From contig JADFIX010000105.1 of NCBI GenBank assembly GCA_022566435.1, positions 1 to 8,670 of the forward strand: a stretch of DNA of 8,670 nt, in the 5' to 3' direction. Under the pieces are notes generated by a model that saw nothing but the letters and a program-made list of their open reading frames with translations, searched no databases and had not been told where the DNA came from. The first letter of the stretch is position 1. Each line of letters starts with the position of its first letter. The position numbers and the translations under genes were made by a program. Of this stretch, positions 1 to 6,254 are shown one piece after another. Source of the DNA: Planctomycetota bacterium (GTDB taxonomy: Bacteria; Planctomycetota; Phycisphaerae; UBA1845).

Positions 1-1307
1 CTGCCGTGCTCGGTGGAGAGAACGAGGCATGCGTGGGCGGCGCCGATGCGGTAGGCGCCGCGGCCGTGACCGTTTGAGCGTTTGAAATCCTTCGATGGAT
101 TGCGTGCCATCAGTAGAGTCCGGAGCATTCCGGCTTCCACGAGCTGTACCTTCTGAGCGGGCACCCCTTGATCGTCGTAGCGATAGTGACCCAAGACCGG
201 CTCGTCTTGAAGTGTTTCGAGCGTCGGGTCATCCACCACGTTCACGAAACGCGGCAGGATTCGCTTATTGATCTTGTTTTCGAGGTTGTCAGCCTGGCGC
301 CGACTGCCGAGCGCTCGCTGCCCACCGGAGAAACGACTAGCGAATTTGCTGGAGAACACGGAGGCCGCGGGGGCGGCGTCGAACAGCACCGGACCGCTAT
401 AACTGTCCAGCTTTGGCGCGTCCTTTAGTTTCTTCAGCCGGTCGATCATTTGCCCGCACTTTTCCTCGAGCTCGGCAAGGCTCGGTAAACCTTCGAAAGA
501 TCGTGCGCCGGCGTTGATCGAATCGGAAAGTTCCATGCCGTCGTCGGCTTGAATGGTGGCGTTGATGACCAGCGTGCAATTGGTGTGGGCGGTTCGTAAG
601 CGGGCACCTTCCGAATTAACCAAGTACCTGTTCCAGGCCGTGCCGCTGACGCTTGTGCTGGATGATTTGATTTCCGGATGTTGGCGGAAGAGTTTCGACA
701 CCGCAACGGCCAGCGATTCGAACTTATCCACGGGAAGGGCGAGGTTCGCTTTGGGCTCGAACGCAACGCTGGGTTTTTCTTGGGAGAAATCATTCGGCTT
801 ATCTTCGATGACTTTCCCTTCCATAAACGCTTTTTTCTTCTCGAGGGCTTCGGTCACGCTTTTGTATTCACGGTCGGTGGTCCACCAGACGGCCTGGCGA
901 ATGGCATTGTAGTCATCCTCGATCGGAATCGGGGCGGCGCCGCCGAAGAAACCGAAGGCACCACCGAAAAAACCGTCGAACTCGCCCTGGTAGTTCGTAT
1001 TGTCGAGCTCGTATGATCCGACGCGTATGTCCGTGCGAAGTCGGCGAGCGCGGTTTTCATTGCGGCTGAGAACGGCCCCCAAGCCCGCCTGCACGCCGAC
1101 GTTATTGGTGTCAAGCAACGCGTACTCAATGAAGTACGGCCGCTCGAGGTCCTCGATTTTCAAGCCGCTGTTTCCGCGCTCGAGTTCGTTGACCAGCGCA
1201 CGAAGCAGCACGTCATTTTTCATTTCCGTATCCACGGCGTCATCTGCGAGGGCGACCGTGCCCCAAGCGATGAGGATCAGCAGGAACGGGATGGCTATTT
1301 TCGTCAT
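1..1307 (-). CDS. Exported TldE/PmbA-like protein lacking the zinc motif, partial (3' end beyond window)
   Basis: This minus-strand frame is open from ATG at 1307 to the left window edge, giving 435 codons with no stop; the C-terminus lies outside. A GGGAGAG ribosome binding site sits just upstream. Residues 1-21 form a signal peptide (hydrophobic stretch ending VALA before DD). The rest aligns along its length with the neighbouring TldD-like protein: shared landmarks are PYFIEYAL, LDNT, LVNSEG, ADDGMEL, GP at 305-306, VVDDP at 357-361, GVPAQ, and the SNGHGR stretch near 411. In place of the TldD zinc motif HExxxH it has SSKFAS at residues 319-324, so all three key residues are serine. In the known TldD/TldE (PmbA) heterodimer, TldE lacks the metal motif and TldD is the catalytic subunit; I infer the same non-catalytic partner role here, outside the cytoplasm. 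It follows the TldD-like gene by 58 bp and probably shares its transcript. Sure of the family, less of the role. Confidence 0.9.
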   Translation of the reverse strand, partial: MTKIAIPFLLILIAWGTVALADDAVDTEMKNDVLLRALVNELERGNSGLKIEDLERPYFIEYALLDTNNVGVQAGLGAVLSRNENRARRLRTDIRVGSYELDNTNYQGEFDGFFGGAFGFFGGAAPIPIEDDYNAIRQAVWWTTDREYKSVTEALEKKKAFMEGKVIEDKPNDFSQEKPSVAFEPKANLALPVDKFESLAVAVSKLFRQHPEIKSSSTSVSGTAWNRYLVNSEGARLRTAHTNCTLVINATIQADDGMELSDSINAGARSFEGLPSLAELEEKCGQMIDRLKKLKDAPKLDSYSGPVLFDAAPAASVFSSKFASRFSGGQRALGSRRQADNLENKINKRILPRFVNVVDDPTLETLQDEPVLGHYRYDDQGVPAQKVQLVEAGMLRTLLMARNPSKDFKRSNGHGRGAYRIGAAHACLVLSTEHG

Positions 1308-1365
1308 GGTTATCTCTCCCTCGAAGGGTCTGTCATGAATCCAGTGCGGTCGAGAGCGGCGCCGC

Positions 1366-3087
1366 TCAGCCGCTTTCCGACGCGATGGGGGCGTCCAGGA
1401 TCGGCACACGATCCTGCGCCTTTCTCTTTTTCTCCACTTCGATCTGTTCGACGAGAATGCTCGGCGAAATGGCCGACACCGGCACCATGCCGGATTCCGC
1501 GCCGCAGACTCCGTTGAAGACGGCCGGGTCGTCCGCCGTGGCGAGGATTTTGGAGAAACATGTCAAGGGTGTCCCGACGATATCCACGCCTCGCACGAGT
1601 TCGTCGGGTCGTCCGTCCGGAAATATTTTATGCACCAGGATGGGCATAACCTTGAATGCCTGAGGCAAGAACCGACGGGTAAAGGTGAACCCGCCGGAAA
1701 TGTCGGAAAACAGGAGGCCGTACTCCTTATCTTGTTTCCTGCATTCCTCCATGAGCATCTGACGGAGTTTCTCAAAGGGAACCTGTTTGCTCGAATTCAC
1801 GATCAGGTTTCCTTGCCTGGCGACGACGTCCACCCCGGGCTGTCGTCTTCCGTGGCCGTTGGACTTGGTGAATCCCCGCGTCGGCGAGCGCGATAGAAGA
1901 AATGTTTCCAAAACGCCGCTGACCACGGTATGCGCCGGTTGAGCCGGTACGCACTCCTCGTCGAATTCGTAAAAGCCGTTCAGGTCGACGCCCTTGAACC
2001 TGCGTTGCGTGGGGTCGTCGACGATACTGAGAAACGGCGGGAGCACTTGTTTGCCGATTTTCTTGGCGAAGGTCTGGCCCTCTTCAACGTCCTTTTGTCT
2101 GTGGCCCTCGATGCGGTGGCCGAAGATCTCGTGAAAGAATACGCCGCTGGCGCGGTTCATGAGAATGGCCGGACCGATGTAGGGTTCGACGATCGGCGCC
2201 TTGCGTAGGCCCAACACGTCTTCGATGACCTGGTCAATGGCGGCCAGCACGGTGTCGTCATCCGGCAAACCGTCGGGCGTATGGGCATCGAAGGCCGAGT
2301 ATTGCCACAGCTCCATGCCGTCGTCGGCGATGGTGGATGCCAGAATGCCGATTCGCCACCAGCCGCGGCCGAATTGGAGCTTCGACCCTTCGGAGTTGAC
2401 CGCGAGGCGATTGGTGACGTTCCCCATGAGCATGATGTTGGAGTTGTAGATCAATGGGTGGGAACGGAATCGGCGGGAGAAGCGCCTTACCCGATCGGTC
2501 AGCTTCTTGACGTCGACTTCTTGCTCGAGCCATTCTCCGATGTGGGTGATTGAGTCCTCACGTGAAAAGTCATCGGACTGATCTTCTTCCTCGACCTTGA
2601 CCTTGACGTTGGCCTTCACTTGCCCGAGTCGTTTGACGGATGCTTTGAATCGTTTGTCGGTTTCGAGCCACAGGGCGTGACGCGTGGCCAAGGCGTTGCC
2701 GTCGAGTGGCAGCCCCGGCGCCCCGCGCCAGCGGTCGTAGCCACCGAAGAATCCACCGCGGACCTGATGGGTGTTGTCGAGGGCGTAGTCGCCGCAGCGG
2801 AGGTCGACGTCCAGTTGGCGAGTGTGGTTTTTCCGGTTACGGGTGATCGCTCCAAGTGTGGCCGTTATGGAGATATCCACCTCATCGGTCACCGCGTACT
2901 GAATAAAATAGGGTTTCGTGCCCTCGGGTGATACGAGCTTTTCCATGGAAAGGGAAAGCTCACTCTCCATGATTTTCAGCAGAGCGTGTTCGTCTGCAGA
3001 CCGTGCGGAGGTGGCGAACGTTAGTGTCAGAAATATGACACATAGGCCTGACGGACGAGGAGTCGAGCGTGGCTTCGTGTTCCGCAT
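1366..3087 (-). CDS. Exported TldD-family zinc metalloprotease
   Basis: A complete 573-residue protein of the TldD/PmbA (peptidase U62) superfamily. The N-terminus is a signal peptide: basic start, hydrophobic core about residues 15-27, likely cleavage near SARS-ADE around residue 30. The central domain contains HEIFGH at 319-324, the HExxxH zinc motif of TldD, followed by RIEGH. The C-terminal region has GVCG with Cys528 and then VPV, matching the region of E. coli TldD that supplies the cysteine metal ligand, so the active site looks intact. E. coli TldD is a cytoplasmic protein of about 480 residues; the extra length here is partly the leader and a Gly/aromatic segment near 111-126. The ATG at 3087 follows AGGAAAGGA at good spacing and a consensus-like promoter. 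It is first in an operon with the non-catalytic paralogue 58 bp downstream. The family cleaves small or unfolded peptides, for example in microcin B17 maturation; the substrate here is unknown. Confidence 0.93.
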   Translation of the reverse strand: MRNTKPRSTPRPSGLCVIFLTLTFATSARSADEHALLKIMESELSLSMEKLVSPEGTKPYFIQYAVTDEVDISITATLGAITRNRKNHTRQLDVDLRCGDYALDNTHQVRGGFFGGYDRWRGAPGLPLDGNALATRHALWLETDKRFKASVKRLGQVKANVKVKVEEEDQSDDFSREDSITHIGEWLEQEVDVKKLTDRVRRFSRRFRSHPLIYNSNIMLMGNVTNRLAVNSEGSKLQFGRGWWRIGILASTIADDGMELWQYSAFDAHTPDGLPDDDTVLAAIDQVIEDVLGLRKAPIVEPYIGPAILMNRASGVFFHEIFGHRIEGHRQKDVEEGQTFAKKIGKQVLPPFLSIVDDPTQRRFKGVDLNGFYEFDEECVPAQPAHTVVSGVLETFLLSRSPTRGFTKSNGHGRRQPGVDVVARQGNLIVNSSKQVPFEKLRQMLMEECRKQDKEYGLLFSDISGGFTFTRRFLPQAFKVMPILVHKIFPDGRPDELVRGVDIVGTPLTCFSKILATADDPAVFNGVCGAESGMVPVSAISPSILVEQIEVEKKRKAQDRVPILDAPIASESG

Positions 3088-3135
3088 GGCAGGTTCCTTT
3101 CCTGGTCAGTCAAAATGAGCATGGGACATGATGCC

Positions 3136-3164
3136 ATTATAAGGCGAATCGGGGGCGCGGTAAA
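3136..3164 (-). promoter_or_regulatory. Sigma70-like promoter for the TldD-like operon
   Basis: Reading the minus strand, TTTACC (3159-3164) is followed after 17 bp by a perfect TATAAT (3136-3141). About 48 bp separate the -10 box from the ATG at 3087, leaving room for a short leader with the AGGAAAGGA ribosome binding site. Spacing is ideal and the -10 is consensus; the -35 matches four of six bases. It separates this operon from the upstream gene that ends at 3214. A small hairpin (GACGG/CCGTC, 3198-3211) lies between that stop codon and the promoter but has no T tract. Confidence 0.6.
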
Positions 3165-3213
3165 GACGACCCGTGATATGCCCGTGTGCTAGAATCGGAC
3201 GGGAATCCGTCGG

Positions 3214-3582
3214 TCAGCTCACCTCGCTGCCCGGCAAAATGTCGGCGTCGGTCGTGAGTACGATTACCCGTTCGTGATCCGCGGTGCTCGCCGCAAGCAG
3301 CATGCCCTGGCTTTCCTGGCCGCGCATCATGCGAGGGGCGAGATTGGCCACGATAATCAAATTCTTGCCGACCAGGTCTTCAGGCTGATAGTGGGCCTTC
3401 AGTCCGGCGACGATTTGTCGTTTTTCGTCGCCCAAGTCGACCTGGAGGACAAGGAGTTTGTCGGCGTTCGGATGAACGGCGGCTTCGATGACCCGGCCGA
3501 CCCGCATTTTGATTTTGACGAATTCGTTAAAAGTGACGAGGTCACTCTGGGGTTCGGTCGTTTCACTGGGTTCGGTCGACAT
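3214..3582 (-). CDS. Free-standing tRNA-binding domain protein (MetRS C-terminal / beta-subunit type)
   Basis: This 122-residue protein is a single OB-fold tRNA-binding domain of the kind fused to the C-terminus of many bacterial methionyl-tRNA synthetases, or found as a separate MetRS beta subunit or Trbp111. Recognisable segments are FNEFVKIKMRVGRVIEA (18-34), HPNADKLLVLQVDLG (37-51), RQIVAGL (55-61), LVGKNLIIVANLAPRMMRG (70-88) and SQGMLLAA (91-98). HPNADKLLVL and VANLAPR favour the MetRS type over the CsaA chaperone. The usual acidic residue in the D-(L/I)-R-V-G signature is replaced by Lys25. The first 13 residues are a polar, acidic tail. Start ATG at 3582 follows AGGAAAGGA; the open frame continues upstream but would overlap the divergent isomerase gene antisense, so the longer form is rejected. 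Likely role: helping a synthetase bind tRNA in the cytoplasm. Whether the genome's main MetRS lacks this domain cannot be seen here. Confidence 0.9.
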   Translation of the reverse strand: MSTEPSETTEPQSDLVTFNEFVKIKMRVGRVIEAAVHPNADKLLVLQVDLGDEKRQIVAGLKAHYQPEDLVGKNLIIVANLAPRMMRGQESQGMLLAASTADHERVIVLTTDADILPGSEVS

Positions 3583-3619
3583 CGCTCGGTCCTTTCCTAT
3601 GCACGCCAGGTAGCCGGGC

Positions 3620-3648
3620 AGTGTAATGAGCCCATGGAGGCTCTGCAA
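3620..3648 (-). promoter_or_regulatory. Putative promoter of the tRNA-binding domain gene
   Basis: On the minus strand, TTGCAG (3643-3648) is followed after exactly 17 bp by TACACT (3620-3625), 38 bp before the ATG at 3582. This is a plausible sigma70-type promoter. It points away from the putative isomerase promoter at 3675-3702, so the gap between the two genes would be a divergent control region. Confidence 0.45.
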
Positions 3649-3674
3649 CAGAGCGGGTCCACTGTACACACCGC

Positions 3675-3702
3675 TTGCGGACCGATCAGTTCGATCTAGA
3701 AT
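3675..3702 (+). promoter_or_regulatory. Putative promoter of the mannose-6-phosphate isomerase gene
   Basis: TTGCGG (3675-3680), a 16-bp spacer and TAGAAT (3697-3702) form a reasonable sigma70-like promoter ending 27 bp before the ATG at 3730. The ribosome binding site AAGGAG (about 3714-3719) follows. Short leader; no operator is obvious. Confidence 0.45.
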
Positions 3703-3729
3703 CGGTCGGATAGAAGGAGCCTGGTGAAC

Positions 3730-4839
3730 ATGGATGTTTATCCTCTGATTTTCGAGCCTATTATTAAGCCCAAGATTTGGGGTGGGCGAAGGCTCGAGAC
3801 GGCACTCGGCAAGCCTCTTCCGCCGGACGGATCGTTCGGTGAGTCGTGGGAGGTCGCCGACTTGGAAGACGACCAGTCGCGCGTCGCCCAAGGTCCAGCC
3901 CAGGGCAAGACCCTGAGCGAGCTGGTGACGAGCTGGGGGGAGGATCTGATCGGTCGGGCGCCGCTTTTCGACGGGCGCTTTCCGCTTCTCATCAAGTTCC
4001 TGGATGCCCGCGACACGCTGAGCGTGCAAGTTCACCCGGACGAGGCGATGGCGGCCCGGCTGGGCGGTCGCGTGCATGTGAAGCATGAGGCCTGGTACGT
4101 GATCGACGCGGACGACAAGGGATTTATATATCGCGGCGTGCGCGAGGGCGTGAACCGGTCCACGCTCGAAAAGGCGATCGCGGCACAGGACGTGGAATCC
4201 GTGTTAAACCGGATTCCCGTTCGAAAAGGCCATTGTTTCTATCTACCGAGCGGTACGATTCACGCACTCGGCGCCGGCGTGACAGTCGCCGAGGTCCAGA
4301 CACCCTCGGACATCACCTATCGGGTATACGACTGGAATCGGATCGATCCGTCGACCGCCGAACCGCGCGAACTGCACCTCGAGCAAGCCCTGTCTTGCAT
4401 TTCGTTTGACACAGCTCCCTTCGACGGCGAACAACCTCGTCATGTGGCCAGTGTGTGGACGGCGGTGACTAGCCTTGTCCGCTGTGATTCCTTTGTCATC
4501 GAACGAGTGCGTATGGTGGGCGGCGTCGATCAGGGGGTCTTGACGGAAGAATTCGCCATTTGGATCGTGCTCGATGGTCGCGGGAGCGTGGTGTGCGCCG
4601 GGCGTGACGAGCCGGTGAAGTTTCAACGGGGTGACACACTACTGATACCCGCAGCCCTAAAAGAGGGCCGGGTACAAACGTTTGAAGACTCGATGTGGCT
4701 AGAGATAAAGGTGCCGGTGGCGAGTTCGCTCACCGGCTTTGAACGTCCTGATCGCGGTGCGTACGAGGAAAGCAGTCCGTTCGTGCCATTGAATGTGCCG
4801 AATAAACCGAACGCGACGTCCCAATCGTCGCAGGGATAA
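3730..4839 (+). CDS. manA: Class I mannose-6-phosphate isomerase
   Basis: This enzyme interconverts fructose-6-phosphate and mannose-6-phosphate in the cytoplasm, feeding mannose use and the supply of GDP-mannose for surface polysaccharides. The 369-residue protein is a cupin-fold, zinc-dependent type I isomerase of the short bacterial form. The N-terminus has KPKIWGGRRLE and GESWEVAD (37-44). Zinc ligands are recognisable: Gln100 and His102 in SVQVHPDEA, Glu120 in KHEAWYV, and His178 in SGTIHALG. EVQTPSDITYRVYDWNR follows, with the active-site arginine about 198. The C-terminal part is a second, weaker cupin half (IWIVLDGRGSV, then FQRGDTLLIPAAL). AAGGAG precedes two in-frame starts: ATG at 3730 (10-base spacing, preferred) and GTG at 3724 (4-base spacing), differing by two residues. 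A membrane-protein gene follows 40 bp downstream on the same strand and may be co-transcribed. Function is secure at family level; strict specificity is not proven. Confidence 0.94.
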   Translation: MDVYPLIFEPIIKPKIWGGRRLETALGKPLPPDGSFGESWEVADLEDDQSRVAQGPAQGKTLSELVTSWGEDLIGRAPLFDGRFPLLIKFLDARDTLSVQVHPDEAMAARLGGRVHVKHEAWYVIDADDKGFIYRGVREGVNRSTLEKAIAAQDVESVLNRIPVRKGHCFYLPSGTIHALGAGVTVAEVQTPSDITYRVYDWNRIDPSTAEPRELHLEQALSCISFDTAPFDGEQPRHVASVWTAVTSLVRCDSFVIERVRMVGGVDQGVLTEEFAIWIVLDGRGSVVCAGRDEPVKFQRGDTLLIPAALKEGRVQTFEDSMWLEIKVPVASSLTGFERPDRGAYEESSPFVPLNVPNKPNATSQSSQG

Positions 4840-4879
4840 TGGCCGCGTGAACGAATGAGGCGGGGAAAGCATAGTTCTG

Positions 4880-5773
4880 ATGGAAGACGAAAATATGCAA
4901 TGGATGGTCCGGCGAACCAGGCGCACACTGCATCTAGTGGCCGGGATGTACGTGGCCATTGGTTTGGTCGTTTCAGGCGCTGGCGCTCTGACGGGTGACC
5001 GAATCAGCGCCTTTCTTGGCTTTATGATTGTCGCAGGAGCGCTGGGCGCCGCTGCCATGTTCGGCGTGGTGTTTCGTACGGTGGCGCGGATGGGAACGCT
5101 CGACAAGGCCGTCGGTGACCTGCGGTCCTCCCTGGCTCGTATCGAGGCGCTGATGGAGAAGAATCAGTCGTCGAGTCGAGATGACCAGGCAGAAGAAGTC
5201 CGTGTACTCAATCTAGCTTCCGTTGGTGGCGGCGAACTGGGGGCGATCACGGCCGCGACCCTCCACCGAAGTGGCTTTCCTCGCCTGGTGACCGCGATGG
5301 GTGCGGATCGGCCTGTCGCTTTCGGCGCCGACCGGCCGACCGGCGACATGGTCGGGCCCACGCCTGAGTTTCATCCGTTTGAGGAGTCGTCGCGGCGGAC
5401 GATATCGCCGGGGGAAGTCGCGGAAAAAGACCTGCGGCAAACATGGAGCGCGGCCATGAGAAGCGGAGACCTTGTCGCGTGCCGAACGGTCTACGCGGCG
5501 CTGGTCGATCAAGCGGAATCGGAAACCGTGTCCGCCATGGCCGCCTCGCTCGATGCGCTGGCCTTGCGGCATGAACGCCGGATCCGCCAGAGGTTTGCAG
5601 AGTGCATACAGGCCAAGCAATTCGGTAAGGCGTTGGCGATAGGCGCCGAGATCGGCCCGCTCTTTCCCAACCATCCGCTGAGCGACGAATTCGAACGGCT
5701 CCGTCCGATACTCGAGCGACGGGCACAATCGGGGGATAAGAATCCGAACGTACGGAGCGTGGCCTCGACCTGA
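4880..5773 (+). CDS. Two-helix membrane-anchored protein of unknown function with coiled coil
   Basis: I do not recognise a named family. The 297-residue product has a short basic N-terminus (RRTRR at 11-15), a hydrophobic helix at about 17-37, and a second at about 42-66 ending FRTVARMG, so both ends are likely cytoplasmic. Residues 70-95 (LDKAVGDLRSSLARIEALMEK) form a probable coiled coil. A low-complexity polar linker follows to about 180. Residues 181-282 are predicted mostly helical and amphipathic, with two TPR-like stretches (WSAAMRSGDLVACRTVYAAL; FAECIQAKQFGKALAIGAEI) and a FPNHPLSDEF turn. This suggests a membrane-tethered scaffold or protein-interaction module, which is inference only. 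ATG at 4880 has only a weak GGGGAAAG upstream; the in-frame ATG at 4895 (MQWMVRR) is an alternative start. It lies 40 bp after the isomerase gene on the same strand, so an operon is likely, but a functional link is not shown. Confidence 0.8.
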   Translation: MEDENMQWMVRRTRRTLHLVAGMYVAIGLVVSGAGALTGDRISAFLGFMIVAGALGAAAMFGVVFRTVARMGTLDKAVGDLRSSLARIEALMEKNQSSSRDDQAEEVRVLNLASVGGGELGAITAATLHRSGFPRLVTAMGADRPVAFGADRPTGDMVGPTPEFHPFEESSRRTISPGEVAEKDLRQTWSAAMRSGDLVACRTVYAALVDQAESETVSAMAASLDALALRHERRIRQRFAECIQAKQFGKALAIGAEIGPLFPNHPLSDEFERLRPILERRAQSGDKNPNVRSVAST

Positions 5774-5787
5774 CCGCGTGCGTGCTC

Positions 5788-5845
5788 CATCGTCTTTGGT
5801 TTAGGGGCTATCCCCCAAAACAGCCCCGACGCCTGATAGACGATG
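5788..5845. repeat. Nested inverted repeats downstream of the plus-strand operon
   Basis: An outer perfect 7-bp pair, CATCGTC (5788-5794) and GACGATG (5839-5845), encloses a 6-bp pair, GGGGCT (5804-5809) and AGCCCC (5822-5827). A competing hairpin is also possible: GTTT-A-GGGG, loop CTAT, CCCC-CA-AAAC (5799-5821). It starts 15 bp after the stop at 5773. It may act as a transcript 3' end or stability structure, but no T tract follows. Confidence 0.4.
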
Positions 5846-6133
5846 CGGATCTCATGCCCGTTAAACCATCCAGCTCAATTGCGCGTAGCTGTGCTACCCC
5901 GTCACGCTGAAATTGACCACGATCCAATTTATTATCATGACTTCAAAACCCAAGACGGCCAGCCAGGTGGGTCGGGCTTTGCTCGACGCAACCTTATCGA
6001 GTCCGCCGATGTCGGGTCGAGCCTGACCTACACGGCTTACTCGGTTGGACCGAGCACCCCAACCCGCGAGATTCAGGATCGTATTTGCTATGCCCTGATT
6101 AGCTAAAGCACCCGATTGGGGAGGTCATGACGA

Positions 6134-6165
6134 TCCCGGAATGAAGTGCGGCGTCGATTCCGGGA
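6134..6165. repeat. Perfect 9-bp inverted repeat (TCCCGGAAT / ATTCCGGGA)
   Basis: The arms lie at 6134-6142 and 6157-6165 with a 14-bp spacer. On the plus strand, GTCGTTTTCCTTTCC follows ten bases later, so it could be a weak plus-strand terminator; it is 360 bp beyond the nearest plus-strand stop. It could equally be a protein-binding site. Confidence 0.4.
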
Positions 6166-6217
6166 CACGGGTCGTTTTCCTTTCCATATCCGGGGCACCG
6201 CCTCAGCACGCTCATCA

Positions 6218-6240
6218 TCGGGCCATTGGGCGGAGCCCGA
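6218..6240 (-). terminator. Possible terminator hairpin after the zinc-ribbon gene
   Basis: The inverted repeat TCGGGC / GCCCGA (6 bp arms, 11-bp loop) lies 14 bp past the TGA at 6255. Position fits a transcript end for the minus-strand operon. No T run follows on that strand, so intrinsic termination is doubtful. Confidence 0.25.
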
Positions 6241-6254
6241 CTTACTTGGCTGGC

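Larger units (their letters stand above)
5774..6254. other. Convergent intergenic region, no supported gene
   Basis: This 481-bp gap separates converging genes. It holds nested inverted repeats near 5788-5845, a perfect 9-bp inverted repeat at 6134-6165, and a hairpin at 6218-6240 just past the minus-strand stop. An 87-codon plus-strand frame (5843-6106) begins right after a TAG with no ribosome binding site. Its composition is not clearly coding and I recognise no family, so I do not call it a gene. No textbook hairpin-plus-T-tract terminator was found on either strand. Confidence 0.6.

Noticed and set aside
3583..4086. Longer minus-strand frame extending the tRNA-binding domain protein to 290 residues
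   Set aside because: The extra N-terminal part is antisense to the isomerase gene and its promoter, resembles no protein, and the ATG at 3582 has a good ribosome binding site.
5213..5728. Long minus-strand frames (171 and 159 codons) opposite the 297-residue membrane protein
   Set aside because: Antisense to a frame with clear transmembrane and helical organisation; translations are Arg/Pro-rich with no motif.
5843..6106. 87-codon plus-strand frame in the convergent gap
   Set aside because: No ribosome binding site, begins immediately after a stop, no recognisable motif, and codon use is not clearly coding. It might be a decayed fragment, but I cannot support that.
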